A DNA stretch of 64,000 nt from DATKIY01 sp963726755 (GCA_963726755.1 CAVSDB010000003.1:868001-932000); one strand, 5' to 3'; counted from the stretch's first letter, positions 45,486-54,151 are shown. The notes: generated by a model from the sequence alone, not told the origin. Translations and numbers: made by a program.

Positions 45486-46486
45486 GAAATCGGAGCCTCG
45501 GGGGGCTGAGCAGCCGCACGTTGCAGCCGGTCGCGAATCGCGCTGCCCACTCCTGTGTCCGGTGGCAACACAGCGATGATCGCTGTCATGCCCTGATCAT
45601 CGGCACGTCGAAGCGCCGCATACAGGCCTTGCGCTAGGTCGGCTTCGGTCTGCGATCGCAGCAGGGGGCTCACCCGATGCACGTCTGGGGGCGCCACCGA
45701 GGCGAGGCTGACCAGTCCGACTTCCCCCTGGGGGTAGGTGATGAGTGTCGATTTCAGCACCGAGTCGAGGGTCTCTGGCGTGCTGAGGACGACGGTCGCT
45801 CGTGGTGAGTAGTGCGTGGCCAGCGTGCCGGGAGCGCGAACCCTGCCGTCGCTGACCTGGAGTTCAAGCCCGGTGACCTCCGCGATGGTTTCAGCTGTAA
45901 TCGAGCCAGGGCGCAGGAGCCGTGGCGCTGGCCCAGTGGCGTCCACGATTGTCGATTCGACGCCGATTGGGCAGGGGCCAGCATCGAGAATTCGATCAGT
46001 CGAGGGGTCGAGCTCGCCACCCAGCTCACTGAGTACGTGCGCGGCCGTGGTTGGGCTCACTTGACCGAACCGGTTTGCCGACGGAGCGGCGACGGCGTCG
46101 CCGAGTTGAACGAGTACGTCGTGAGTCACCGGGTGCCCTGGCACGCGAAGGCCGACGGTGTCTTGGCCGCCGGTCAGGTAGTCGCCGACGTCCGGTGCTC
46201 GGGGAACGATCAAGGTGAGGGGTCCGGGCCAACACTGGCCCGCCAGGCGTCGGGCCCACGGTGGGATTTCGGTGGCCCACTGATCCAAGTCCTCGGGGTG
46301 AGCCAGGTGCACGATGACCGGGTGGTCGGCGGGACGACCTTTCGTCGCGAAGATGCGTCCGACTGCTTCGGGGGACCGGGCTCGAGCGGCCAGTCCGTAG
46401 ACGGTCTCGGTGGGCAGCGCGACCAGTCCGCCGGCCCGAAGCGCGCGGACCGCTTCGGTCACGTCGTGCGTCAGGAGATCGGTCAC
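45482..46486 (-). CDS. tsaC: L-threonylcarbamoyladenylate synthase (Sua5/TsaC with C-terminal Sua5 domain)
   Basis: Makes threonylcarbamoyl-AMP for t6A modification of ANN-decoding tRNAs. The YrdC domain carries LPTETVYGLAARA, KGRPADHPVIVH, CWPGPLTLI, GLRVPGHPV and the APSANRFGQ motif. The linker and Sua5 domain follow (RPGSITAETIAEVTGLELQV, then APGTLATHYSPRA). GTG 46486 is the start by homology, although the frame is open further upstream. The promoter region behind it contains three copies of a GTGCGAAAT motif. Coupled to the next gene by a 4-base overlap. Confidence 0.93.
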   Translation of the reverse strand: MTDLLTHDVTEAVRALRAGGLVALPTETVYGLAARARSPEAVGRIFATKGRPADHPVIVHLAHPEDLDQWATEIPPWARRLAGQCWPGPLTLIVPRAPDVGDYLTGGQDTVGLRVPGHPVTHDVLVQLGDAVAAPSANRFGQVSPTTAAHVLSELGGELDPSTDRILDAGPCPIGVESTIVDATGPAPRLLRPGSITAETIAEVTGLELQVSDGRVRAPGTLATHYSPRATVVLSTPETLDSVLKSTLITYPQGEVGLVSLASVAPPDVHRVSPLLRSQTEADLAQGLYAALRRADDQGMTAIIAVLPPDTGVGSAIRDRLQRAAAQPPEAPIS

Positions 46487-46515
46487 CGACCCAGTCTGAA
46501 GCCTCGGCCACAGTT

Positions 46516-46602
46516 GTGCGAAATTGATCGCAGGGACACCCAATTTCGCACGCAGGTAGTGGGTGTTGTGCAGTTTGGGCGCTGCCAGCGCACCATTTCG
46601 CA
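46516..46602. promoter_or_regulatory. Candidate operator: three GTGCGAAAT sites, two forming an 11-bp inverted repeat
   Basis: GTGCGAAATTG (46516-46526) and its exact complement CAATTTCGCAC (46541-46551) are spaced by 14 bases. A third copy (ATTTCGCAC, 46594-46602) sits 42 bases further. All lie between the WhiB gene and tsaC. They may bind a regulator of tsaC, or form a hairpin in the whiB-tsaC intergenic RNA. Confidence 0.5.
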
Positions 46603-46635
46603 CAATTGTTGCGCGGGCTGCCGGCCAGCAGGAGA

Positions 46636-46890
46636 TTAAGCGGCGGTGGTTGCCAGGCGCCGAGCTTTGCGCTGGCGGGAGCGGCGCAGTGAGCGGCGTT
46701 CGTTGTCGGTCATGCCGCCCCAGACACCATGATCAAGCCGGGTTTCAAGCGCGAACTCCAGGCACTGAGCCCTCACGGGGCACCCACGGCAGACCGCCTT
46801 GGCGGCCGCGATCGTGCGCCGAGTCGGCGTGTCGGGAAAGAACACGTCTGGCTCGACCGACTGGCAGGCTGCATCCGCATCCCAGTTCAT
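46636..46890 (-). CDS. WhiB-family iron-sulfur regulator
   Basis: An 84-residue WhiB-like protein. Four cysteines (Cys9, Cys34, Cys37, Cys43) bind the 4Fe-4S cluster. The turn GVWGGMTDNERRSLRR and the basic tail RQRKARRLATT contact sigma factor and DNA. Such proteins sense redox or nitric oxide, or steer development, only in actinobacteria. The start is well supported by GGAGGTG upstream. Which WhiB paralogue it is cannot be decided from this sequence alone. Confidence 0.93.
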   Translation of the reverse strand: MNWDADAACQSVEPDVFFPDTPTRRTIAAAKAVCRGCPVRAQCLEFALETRLDHGVWGGMTDNERRSLRRSRQRKARRLATTAA

Positions 46891-47037
46891 TGCTGCACCT
46901 CCGCAAGAGCGCGCTACGCGCGGACCTAGAGTGACTAGGACGCAGCAAATAACGAGGCGGTTCCCTCTACTTCACGTTTGCCTGATTTCTAATAGACCCC
47001 GGTGCGATGCGCCTATCGTCCGATGAGGTGTAGCGGC

Positions 47038-48663
47038 TCAGCGAGGCCACCGAGGCGAGGTCGACCGCGGGGGGAAGAGGCGAGCCTTATGGACGATGAG
47101 CCGCGGTTCACTTGTCATGGCCGACCAGGCGACGACATTGCGCAGGTCGTCCGCGGTTCGCGGTTCGTCGACCGGGATCGAAAAGGCCCGACCAAGGTCT
47201 GACCACGAGGGCGACGTGAGATCGACACCGCGTTCTGGTCGGTCCGCGAGGCGCTGGTCGAAGCGCAACATGCCGTAGCCGTCGTCATCGACGACGAGGA
47301 GCGTGATCGGAAGGCGTTGCTCCGCGATGGTGGCAAGTTCGCCCAGGGCCATCGCGAGTCCGCCGTCCCCGACGACCGCCAAGGTCGGGATTCCCGCCGC
47401 AGCGACGCCAATGGCGGCTGGCAGTCCGTACCCCAACGTGCCCCAGCCGACGGGGTAGAGCAGTCGGCGCGGTTGATGAACTGCGGCGTAGCCGCCCATC
47501 CAGTACCCCGCGACCGCCATGTCGCAGACCGTGGCGTACCCGGCGGGCCAGGCGGACTCCAACACTTGGACGAACTCGATGGCATCGCGGGTCAAGGAGT
47601 CGGCGGCGGCCTCTCGTCGGACGACGTCGCGCAACGTAAAGGGCGAGTCAGCCCAGGGCTCGCGGGCGGCGATTCGGATGGTCAGGGCGTCAAGCGTGGC
47701 CTTGACGTCTGCAACCACGGTGACGTCTGGGTCGTACGCCCCGCTTGGTGCGAGATTGACGTCCGCAACCGCACGTGGTCGGGGCATCGTCCAGTTCGCA
47801 GTCGTCATGCCGTCGAAGGCCGACCCGAGGCCGATGAGTAGGTCAGCCTCGGCGAGTACGTCGCGGGCGACGGGCTCGTGGGGCGGGATGTCGATGAGCA
47901 GGGGATGGCCGACCGGGAGGACGCCGCGACCGGCGTACGTGCTGATGGTGGGGGCGCCGATGCGCCAGGCGAAGGCGTCGATTGCCGAAGCGGCGTCGCT
48001 GGCCACGGCTCCGCCGCCGACCCAGAGCAGGGGAGTTCGGCTCGCCGCGATCAACTCGGCGAGGTCAGCAACGGCGGCAGCTGTCGGTCCCGGCGGATCA
48101 GGGACTTCGATTGGTGTGGCGGCTGGAGCTGGTGCATTGAGGACATCCGCTGGGATGCCGAGGTACACCGGTCCTCTGGGGTGAGACAGCGCAGTGACGA
48201 TCGCGACGCGCGCGGCGTCGACCGCTTCGTCGGCGGTACGTGGTTGCAGGACCGCTTTGGCCATCGGCGCGAACCAAGCGCCAGGGTCGGGGGATTCATG
48301 GAGGAGTCCACGCACGTGATCGCGATCGCGCAGCTGTTCGGGGACGTCGCTGGCAATGACGACGATGGGTACTCCGCTGGTGCTGGCTTCGCCGAAGGCG
48401 GCGAGAGTATTTGCCGCACCTGGTCCGCTGGTCACTAGCGCGACGCCGAGACCGCCGGTGGCTCGGGCAAGGCCGTCGGCGGCGTACGCGGCAGTCTGTT
48501 CGTGACGAACTCCGATGATCCGTAAGCCACTGTCACGGGTGTTGTCTTCGTCGACGTCTTCCCAGAACGGCAGGTTGTGAACCCCGGGGAGGCCAAAGAC
48601 GGTGTTCACCCCGGCACTTTCAAGCAGGTCCAGGATGCGCATGGCAGTAGTGGGCGCCGTCAC
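47038..48663 (-). CDS. Thiamine-diphosphate-dependent enzyme, acetolactate synthase large-subunit-like
   Basis: A 541-residue ThDP enzyme of the acetolactate synthase/benzoylformate decarboxylase superfamily. The N-terminal pyrimidine-binding domain has VFGLPGVHNLPF and the catalytic glutamate in GVRHEQTAAYAADGLAR. The central domain begins ISTYAGRGVLP, and the C-terminal domain has GTLGYGLPAAIG and VGDGGLAMALGELATIAEQ. The second half of the ThDP motif is DDDGYG where NN(G)xYG is usual, which is odd. No small subunit is nearby, so it may be a catabolic carboligase or decarboxylase. GTG start 48663, with ATG 21 bases further as an alternative. Confidence 0.85.
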   Translation of the reverse strand: MTAPTTAMRILDLLESAGVNTVFGLPGVHNLPFWEDVDEDNTRDSGLRIIGVRHEQTAAYAADGLARATGGLGVALVTSGPGAANTLAAFGEASTSGVPIVVIASDVPEQLRDRDHVRGLLHESPDPGAWFAPMAKAVLQPRTADEAVDAARVAIVTALSHPRGPVYLGIPADVLNAPAPAATPIEVPDPPGPTAAAVADLAELIAASRTPLLWVGGGAVASDAASAIDAFAWRIGAPTISTYAGRGVLPVGHPLLIDIPPHEPVARDVLAEADLLIGLGSAFDGMTTANWTMPRPRAVADVNLAPSGAYDPDVTVVADVKATLDALTIRIAAREPWADSPFTLRDVVRREAAADSLTRDAIEFVQVLESAWPAGYATVCDMAVAGYWMGGYAAVHQPRRLLYPVGWGTLGYGLPAAIGVAAAGIPTLAVVGDGGLAMALGELATIAEQRLPITLLVVDDDGYGMLRFDQRLADRPERGVDLTSPSWSDLGRAFSIPVDEPRTADDLRNVVAWSAMTSEPRLIVHKARLFPPRSTSPRWPR

Positions 48664-48729
48664 TTGGGCATCGTTTCACGACCCACGGTTCTGACGGCGT
48701 TGCTGGTGACACAGAGGTAGCGTTGCCTG

Positions 48730-49059
48730 ATGGTCGTCGACGAGCAAGCCGTGGCGCGCGCGTTGCGGGACAAGCGCGTTGAGATCGAGGGCGAGCTGGC
48801 GACGTTGTCCAAGCCAGCCGATGACGCTGGCGGAATTTCGTTCGGCAAGCGTGTGGGGGACGGCACAAGCATCGCCGTCGAGCGGATTACTCAGGTCGCA
48901 GCGCACGATCGTCTACAAGAGGTGCTGGCCGATGTCATACGGGCTGGGGTGAAGATCGATGAAGGCAGCTACGGGATCTGTGACAACTGCGGTGAGGTGA
49001 TCCCCGCCGGTCGACTCGAAGTTCGCGCGTGGTCGACGCATTGCGTCGCCTGTTCCTGA
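48730..49059 (+). CDS. DksA/TraR-type C4 zinc-finger protein
   Basis: A 109-residue protein with N-terminal coiled-coil-like helix residues and a C-terminal zinc finger (Cys84, Cys87, Cys105, Cys108: ICDNCGEVI and HCVAC). It resembles actinobacterial DksA/TraR-family proteins that bind RNA polymerase through the secondary channel. The tip residues of true DksA are not evident, so its effect on transcription is uncertain. ATG start; convergent with pstB. Confidence 0.85.
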   Translation: MVVDEQAVARALRDKRVEIEGELATLSKPADDAGGISFGKRVGDGTSIAVERITQVAAHDRLQEVLADVIRAGVKIDEGSYGICDNCGEVIPAGRLEVRAWSTHCVACS

Positions 49060-49085
49060 TGCTCCGCTGGCGGCTCGCCAGCGCG

Positions 49086-49865
49086 TTATCCGAAGCGACC
49101 TGAGATGTAAGCCTCGGTTGCTTCGTTGTCAGGCTTGGTGAAGATCTTTGACGTGGCGCCGGTTTCGATCAGCCTGCCCGGTTGGCCACTGCCCGAGAGG
49201 TTGAAGAAGGCTGTGGTCTCAGAGACGCGAGCCGCTTGCTGCATATTGTGAGTGACGATGACGATCGTGTATTCGTCTTTGAGTTGGTGAATGAGGTCCT
49301 CGATCGCAGTGGTCGAGATTGGATCGAGCGCAGAACACGGTTCGTCCATCAGGAGGACCTGCGGTTCAACGGCAATCGCCCTGGCGATGCACAGTCTTTG
49401 TTGCTGCCCACCGGACAGGCTGGACCCCGGCTTGCCGAGGCGGTCTTTGACCTCGTCCCAGAGGTTGGCTTGACGAAGCGATCGCTCGACGACTTCGGCC
49501 GCTTCTGCCTTCTTCATTTTTCCGTCGCGAAGGCGCAGACCAGCGAGCACGTTCTCCGCGATCGACATCGTCGGAAAGGGGTTCGGTCGCTGGAACACCA
49601 TTCCGATCTGCCGACGAACCTCGACCGGATCGACGTCGGGGTCGTAGAGATCGCTGCCGTCGATCATGATCTTGCCTTCGACGCGGGCTCCTGGGATCAC
49701 CTCGATCATGCGATTGAGTGATCGCAGGAACGTGGACTTACCGCACCCTGAGGGACCAATGAAAGCGGTGACTGAGCGCGCGGCGATGGGGATCGTGACG
49801 CCTTCAATAGCGAGGAAGTCGCCGTAGTAGACGTTCAAGTCGCTGACATCGATGCTCTTGGCCAT
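49086..49865 (-). CDS. pstB: Phosphate ABC transporter ATP-binding protein
   Basis: ATPase of the high-affinity phosphate importer. Walker A GPSGCGKST, Q-loop GMVFQRPNPFP (the PstB-specific QxPNPFP), signature LSGGQQQRL, Walker B VLLMDEPCSALDP and H-loop VTHNM are all present in 259 residues. ATG 49865 lies 2 bases after the pstA stop; the open frame extends upstream inside pstA. Last gene of the pstSCAB operon. Confidence 0.97.
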   Translation of the reverse strand: MAKSIDVSDLNVYYGDFLAIEGVTIPIAARSVTAFIGPSGCGKSTFLRSLNRMIEVIPGARVEGKIMIDGSDLYDPDVDPVEVRRQIGMVFQRPNPFPTMSIAENVLAGLRLRDGKMKKAEAAEVVERSLRQANLWDEVKDRLGKPGSSLSGGQQQRLCIARAIAVEPQVLLMDEPCSALDPISTTAIEDLIHQLKDEYTIVIVTHNMQQAARVSETTAFFNLSGSGQPGRLIETGATSKIFTKPDNEATEAYISGRFG

Positions 49866-49867
49866 GG

Positions 49868-50956
49868 CTATGCCTTCGTCTTGGGACGGAAGTAATACGA
49901 GATCATCCGAGCAACCAGATTGAGCGCCATGACGATGACAGTCAAGACGAGCGCTGCACCCCACGCCCGCTCGATCCCGAATTCAGGGGGGAACCCGGGG
50001 TTCTTGTACTGGCTGTAGATGTAGACCGGCAGCGTCATCATGCGACCGCTGAATGGATTGAAGTTGGTCGAGTCGGTGGCGCCGCAGATGATAAGCAGGG
50101 GAGCCGTCTCACCGATGATGCGGGCGATAGCGATGGTGATTCCCGTGATGATTCCTGCGATCGCAGTGGGGACCACAACCTTGACAATCGTCTTCCACTT
50201 GGCCACGCCGAGCGCCCAAGACGCTTCGCGTAGTTCGTTCGGGACAAGCTTGAGCATCTCTTCGCTGGAGCGGACGACGAGCGGGATCATCAGCACCGAC
50301 AACGCGACCGCTCCCCCGAACCCCATCCGGACGCCCTCGCCGAAGAACACCACGAACAAGGCGTAGGCGAACAGGCCCGCGACGATCGACGGAATGCCGG
50401 TCATCACGTCCACGAGGAAGGTGATCCAGCGCGCCATCCGGCCGGTGCCGTACTCGACCAGATAGATGGCCGTCAGCACTCCGATGGGGATCGACATGAT
50501 CGCGGCCATGGTCGTGACGATGACGGTTCCCCAGAGCGCGTGGTAGATCCCGCCGCCCTCGCCCACCACATTGCGCATCGAGCCGGTCAGGAAGTCTGCG
50601 CTCAGTGCAGGCGCACCGTTCTTGACCACCTGCCACAGCAATGTGCCGAGTGGGATAAGCGCGAGGGCGAAGGCAGTTGTCACCAGCACTCTGGCAAGTC
50701 GATCTACGGCCTTGCGTCGACCTTCGACCGTGCCAGAAATTGACATGAGCAGAATCACGAACACCAGCCAGGCAACGATTACCGACAGCGGCCAAGCCGC
50801 TCCCAGACCGATGTGAAGACCGATTGCCAGGACTGCGCTTCCGCCCAGGACTGCCCAGGGCGTCCAACGAGGCAACAGAGGTGAACTAAGCCCCGCCTGA
50901 AACTGTGGAGTCGGGATCTGATCTGGCGGCGGACTGGTCATCACAGATGAGCTCAT
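49868..50956 (-). CDS. pstA: Phosphate ABC transporter permease PstA
   Basis: A 362-residue permease. After a cytoplasmic N-terminus and two extra hydrophobic segments (AVLGGSAVLAIGLHIGLGAAW, LSVIVAWLVFVILLM), the standard six-helix core follows with MTGIPSIVAGLFAYALFVVF and the EAA loop LREASWALGVAKWKTIVKVV. The C-terminal region FNPFSGRMMTLPVYIYSQYK is typical of PstA. The start is 2 bases from the pstC stop, implying tight coupling. Confidence 0.95.
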   Translation of the reverse strand: MSSSVMTSPPPDQIPTPQFQAGLSSPLLPRWTPWAVLGGSAVLAIGLHIGLGAAWPLSVIVAWLVFVILLMSISGTVEGRRKAVDRLARVLVTTAFALALIPLGTLLWQVVKNGAPALSADFLTGSMRNVVGEGGGIYHALWGTVIVTTMAAIMSIPIGVLTAIYLVEYGTGRMARWITFLVDVMTGIPSIVAGLFAYALFVVFFGEGVRMGFGGAVALSVLMIPLVVRSSEEMLKLVPNELREASWALGVAKWKTIVKVVVPTAIAGIITGITIAIARIIGETAPLLIICGATDSTNFNPFSGRMMTLPVYIYSQYKNPGFPPEFGIERAWGAALVLTVIVMALNLVARMISYYFRPKTKA

Positions 50957-50957
50957 G

Positions 50958-51897
50958 TCAGTTGGCCCCCGAGAACTCAGCGCGTCGTCCGACGATCGCG
51001 CGGGCCAGGAAGTTAACCGCGAACGTGATGATGAACAGCACCAGCCCGGTGGCGATCAGAATATTGACTTCGATCCCGCTCGCCTCTGGGAACTTCAAAG
51101 CGATGTTGGCGGCGATCGTTCCTGGGTTGGTGCTCGAGATCAGATTGAACGTCACGACGTCGCTGACTGAGAGCACGGTGGCGACGGCGATCGTCTCGCC
51201 AAGCGCTCGACCCAACGCGAGCATGGCGCCACTCACGATGCCCGAGCGCGCGTACGGGAAGACGGTCATTCGGACCATCTCCCAGGGAGTAGCGCCAAGC
51301 GCGATCGCCGCCTCCTCGTGCAGCCGGGGTGTCTGCAGAAAGATCTCACGACAGATGGAGGTCATGATCGGCAGCACCATGACCGCGAGGACGAGGCCGA
51401 CCGTCAGGATCGTGCGACCTGTCCCGGATGCGGGGCCGGCGAAGAACGGCATCCAGCTCAGGTGAGCCGCGAGCCACTCGTACAGAGGAACCATCCGCGG
51501 TGCCAAGAAGAAGATGCCCCACAGGCCGTAGATGATGCTGGGAACTGCCGCCAACAGGTCAACCACGTAACCGAAGGTCGAGGCCAAGCGCCGCGGGGCG
51601 TAGTGCGAGATGAACAGCGCCACCCCGATCGAAAGTGGGACCGCGAAGATCAGCGCCAACGCTGACGAGAGGAGCGTTCCGAAGAGGAGCGGCCAGACGT
51701 AATGTCCGGAAACTGTCAGCTCCGGGGAAGTTCTCCGCGCTAGCGGTGATCGCTGGGAGACCTTTGACCGTGAGGAAGATTGCGACGCCGGCGAGCGTGA
51801 TGAGGATGACAACGCCAGCCGCCGTTACCAGCCCTGAAAATGCGCGGTCGCCGACGCTGCGCGGGGGGCGCTTTGCCTGAGTCACGCTGCTGGACAT
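50958..51897 (-). CDS. pstC: Phosphate ABC transporter permease PstC (frameshifted)
   Basis: A permease of about 312 residues. The N-terminus MSSSVTQAKRPPRSVGDRA and first helix (GVVILITLAGVAIFLTVKGL) are in one frame. One surplus base in a four-C run (51724-51727 region) breaks the conserved loop, and its removal joins ENFP to ELTVSGHYVWPLLFGTLLSS. The rest includes AAVPSIIYGLWGIFFLAP and the EAA loop EEAAIALGATPWEMVRMTVF. Phosphate uptake needs this subunit and its neighbours are intact, so the shift is probably a sequencing error. Confidence 0.9.
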
Positions 51898-51980
51898 GCT
51901 GTTCGTCGTCCCTCGCTGCTTGGTGGAGACCGTCGCGTGGGCCACCCACACGTTAGTGCGAGTGGCCCACGCGAGCCTGA

Positions 51981-53090
51981 CTAACTGCTGGTGCTAATCA
52001 TGTCAATCGCCGCCTGAGCTTGCTGGCGGATTGCATCAGTAATAGGTGCAGAGCCAGCGGTGGTGGAAGCCGCCGTCTGCCCCTGCTCGCTGACCACGTA
52101 CGACGCGAAGCCCTTGACCAAGTCGACCGTAGCCTGAGAGTCGTACGTCGAGCAGACGATCTGGTAGGACACCAAAACGATCGGGTACACACCCGAGGCC
52201 GATGTCGTGCGGTTCACCGAGATGGTGATGTTGGTTGCGGTCGCACCCGGAGCCGGGCTCGACTCGTCTAGAACCTTCGACGCAGCCTCGGCAGTGGGAC
52301 CGACGTACTCGCTACCAACCTTGATCAGCGCCTTGCCGAGCTCGCCGGCCTGGCTGGCGTCGGCATAGCCGATAGAGCCGTCGGCGCCCTTGACCGCCGA
52401 GACGACGCCGGACGTACCGTCTGCTGCTTCGCCACTCTTTATCGGCCAGGTCTCGACCTGTCCGTACGTCCACTGCGACGGTGCCGCCTGTGAGAGGTAG
52501 TCGGTGAAGTTGCCCGTCGTGCCCGACTCGTCTGAACGGTGCACGGGAATGATGTTCGAGCTCGGCAGGTTCGCGTCAGGGTTTTCCGAAGCGATTGCGG
52601 AGTCGTTCCACTTGGTGATGTCGCCGGCGAAGATGCTGGCCAGCGTCTCTGGGGAGAGTTGCAGGTTGTCGACGCTCGGAAGGTTGTAGATCACTGCGAT
52701 CGGGCTGACGTATACGGGGTACTCGTAGGGGTCGCCACCACACTTGTTCTTCGCCTGGTTGAACTCCTGATTGGTCAGGTAGTCGTCGGAGCCTGCGTAC
52801 TGCACTCCGCCAGCGATGAACTGTTCGCGGCCGCCGCCGGAACCGACAGCGTCGTAGTTGACGGTGACATCGGGGTTAGCGGTCTGGAATCCCGACTTCC
52901 ACGCAGCCATGGCTGCTTCCTGGGCCGTTGAGCCGGCCCCGTTGAGATCGCCGCTAAGCGAGGCGCTGCCACTGCTGGTGTCACTACTTCCGCTGTCCTC
53001 GTTGCTGGCACTACATGCCGAAAGACCTAGCGCCACGACGAGCGAGGCGACGCCAAGTGCGGCGGCTCTGGGTAGAAGTCTGCGATTCAC
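51981..53090 (-). CDS. pstS: Phosphate ABC transporter substrate-binding lipoprotein
   Basis: Cell-surface phosphate-binding lipoprotein of 369 residues. The lipobox is LGLSACSAS, followed by a serine-rich linker. The phosphate-binding segments are GAGSTAQ, YDAVGSGGGREQFI, AGSDDYLT and HRSDESGTTGNF, and the end DAIRQQAQAAIDMIS is typical. GTG 53090 with AGAGGG upstream is the best start. First gene of pstSCAB, preceded by a PHO box; transcription should rise on phosphate limitation through PhoP. Confidence 0.95.
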   Translation of the reverse strand: MNRRLLPRAAALGVASLVVALGLSACSASNEDSGSSDTSSGSASLSGDLNGAGSTAQEAAMAAWKSGFQTANPDVTVNYDAVGSGGGREQFIAGGVQYAGSDDYLTNQEFNQAKNKCGGDPYEYPVYVSPIAVIYNLPSVDNLQLSPETLASIFAGDITKWNDSAIASENPDANLPSSNIIPVHRSDESGTTGNFTDYLSQAAPSQWTYGQVETWPIKSGEAADGTSGVVSAVKGADGSIGYADASQAGELGKALIKVGSEYVGPTAEAASKVLDESSPAPGATATNITISVNRTTSASGVYPIVLVSYQIVCSTYDSQATVDLVKGFASYVVSEQGQTAASTTAGSAPITDAIRQQAQAAIDMISTSS

Positions 53091-53172
53091 GATGCCCTCT
53101 CTGGAAAACTGAGTTCTGACTACTGCTAGTACCCGTCGGACGGTAGGGAGCCCAAGTACCTGTTTGTTGTTC

Positions 53173-53194
53173 CACTGGTGAACTCGGAGTGAAC
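53173..53194 (-). promoter_or_regulatory. PHO box (PhoP operator), two 11-bp direct repeats
   Basis: On the minus strand the repeats GTTCACTCCGA and GTTCACCAGTG lie 83-104 bases upstream of pstS. They match the actinomycete PhoP consensus GTTCACC repeated every 11 bases. The box also covers the ribosome site of the divergent gene at 53196, so PhoP binding could affect both. Confidence 0.8.
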
Positions 53195-53195
53195 G

Positions 53196-53447
53196 ATGGC
53201 GGAACAAGAGTCAAACCCGAAAACGCTTCCTCTGACACCGGTTCGCCTCTCGGAGGAGGAAAGAGCCTGGCTTACACGGATCGTTCCCACGGTGTTCGCC
53301 GAGTGGGTGGTTTGGGTTGGGACGCTGTTTAGACAAGTTGGCGACGGTGGGGACATGCAACTTTTCGGATTGGTTCTGGCCCGCGCCCTCAATGACGACA
53401 AGCGGCATCGCTCGCACGACCGACAGAGGGACCGATCGCGATGGTGA
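53196..53447 (+). CDS. Unknown small protein divergent from pstS
   Basis: An 83-residue protein that I do not recognise. VRLSEEERAWLTRIVPTVF followed by AEWVVWVGTLFRQVGDGGDM looks like two amphipathic helices with a tryptophan-rich turn. The C-terminus is very basic (DDKRHRSHDRQRDRSRW). GGAG lies 5 bases before the ATG and is part of the PHO box. It overlaps the next gene by 7 bases. Phosphate regulation is inferred from position. Confidence 0.55.
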   Translation: MAEQESNPKTLPLTPVRLSEEERAWLTRIVPTVFAEWVVWVGTLFRQVGDGGDMQLFGLVLARALNDDKRHRSHDRQRDRSRW

Positions 53448-53704
53448 GACGAGTCGAGCGGGCGGTCGTCCACGAGGACCCATCACGGGTCTCTGCTCTG
53501 GCGCTACTGACGTGGTGGGACACGCTGCCGGAGGACGACCGTGACCTCCTGCGGCTGACGCATGACGCCATCCCCGGCAATCAGCCTGCGTTGACCTGGC
53601 TGGCCTGGACTGGGTGCCCCCTCGTTGTGTCCACGCCGCGGGCAGCCGAGCCGTACCAGCTTGTGGACGCCAACCTCATGCAGGCATTCTTCGCCCAGAT
53701 GTGA
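53441..53704 (+). CDS. Unknown small protein, second gene divergent from pstS
   Basis: An 87-residue protein whose start overlaps the preceding gene, suggesting coupled translation. Composition is protein-like: SALALLTWWDTLPEDDRDLL and QPALTWLAWTGCPLVV. No family is recognised. The two small genes could form a phosphate-responsive pair opposite the pst operon. Confidence 0.5.
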   Translation: MVRRVERAVVHEDPSRVSALALLTWWDTLPEDDRDLLRLTHDAIPGNQPALTWLAWTGCPLVVSTPRAAEPYQLVDANLMQAFFAQM

Positions 53705-53716
53705 CGGACGGCGCGC

Positions 53717-53893
53717 TCAGGCAGGCTGGTCGTCTTCGAAGAAGTCCTCGTACTCGACGACCGCTCGATCATGTTCGCGCCACATCGCGGCTTCATCGGC
53801 CGGCGATAGGTCGACGTACCCAAGAAACGCAGACAGTTCGGTTGCGTCGGGTTTCGACTGTAGGTACTCGTCGTTGTCCGCAGTCTCGCTCAT
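53717..53893 (-). CDS. Unknown acidic small protein (58 residues)
   Basis: A short gene starting MSETADNDEYLQSKPDA and ending EYEDFFEDDQPA. The ribosome site GGAGGTGTC just before the ATG is strong. About 30% of residues are acidic; the middle (LGYVDLSPADEAAMWREHDR) could form a helix pair. Orientation is convergent with the two small genes at 53196-53704. I do not recognise a family. An adaptor or inhibitor role is possible but unsupported. Confidence 0.6.
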   Translation of the reverse strand: MSETADNDEYLQSKPDATELSAFLGYVDLSPADEAAMWREHDRAVVEYEDFFEDDQPA

Positions 53894-54055
53894 GACACCT
53901 CCAGGCAGTAGTTACCACGTCAGTGTCACAACCGATACGTCGGATGGCCGCGCGTCCTCGCAGATGTTGGCTGCTTCGACAACGAATGTTCACCACGTCG
54001 TCAACGCGTTTGCCGTGACGACATCTACGTGACGAATGGAGTGCAGCACGAGTTA

Positions 54056-54112
54056 TCCCCAGCATGAATAGGGAGTTTGTTGCACCAGTGCGGGAGAACG
54101 CGTCGTTCTTAG
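54056..54112 (-). repeat. 57-bp dispersed element, copy 2
   Basis: Inverted relative to copy 1 at 11184-11240 in window coordinates, but in the same orientation relative to its upstream gene: it begins 39 bases after the mutT1 stop. The AGAACG/CGTTCT and GCAC/GTGC inverted repeats are fully conserved between copies. The flanking bases are unrelated, so the 57 bases appear to be the complete unit. Confidence 0.85.
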
Positions 54113-54151
54113 AATTCTGGGTTTGCGGGTTTGCGCCTGGGTTTGAGTGGC

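Noticed and set aside
45812..46639. 275-residue open frame opposite tsaC
   Set aside because: Composition mirrors the tsaC codons; tsaC motifs on the minus strand are unambiguous.
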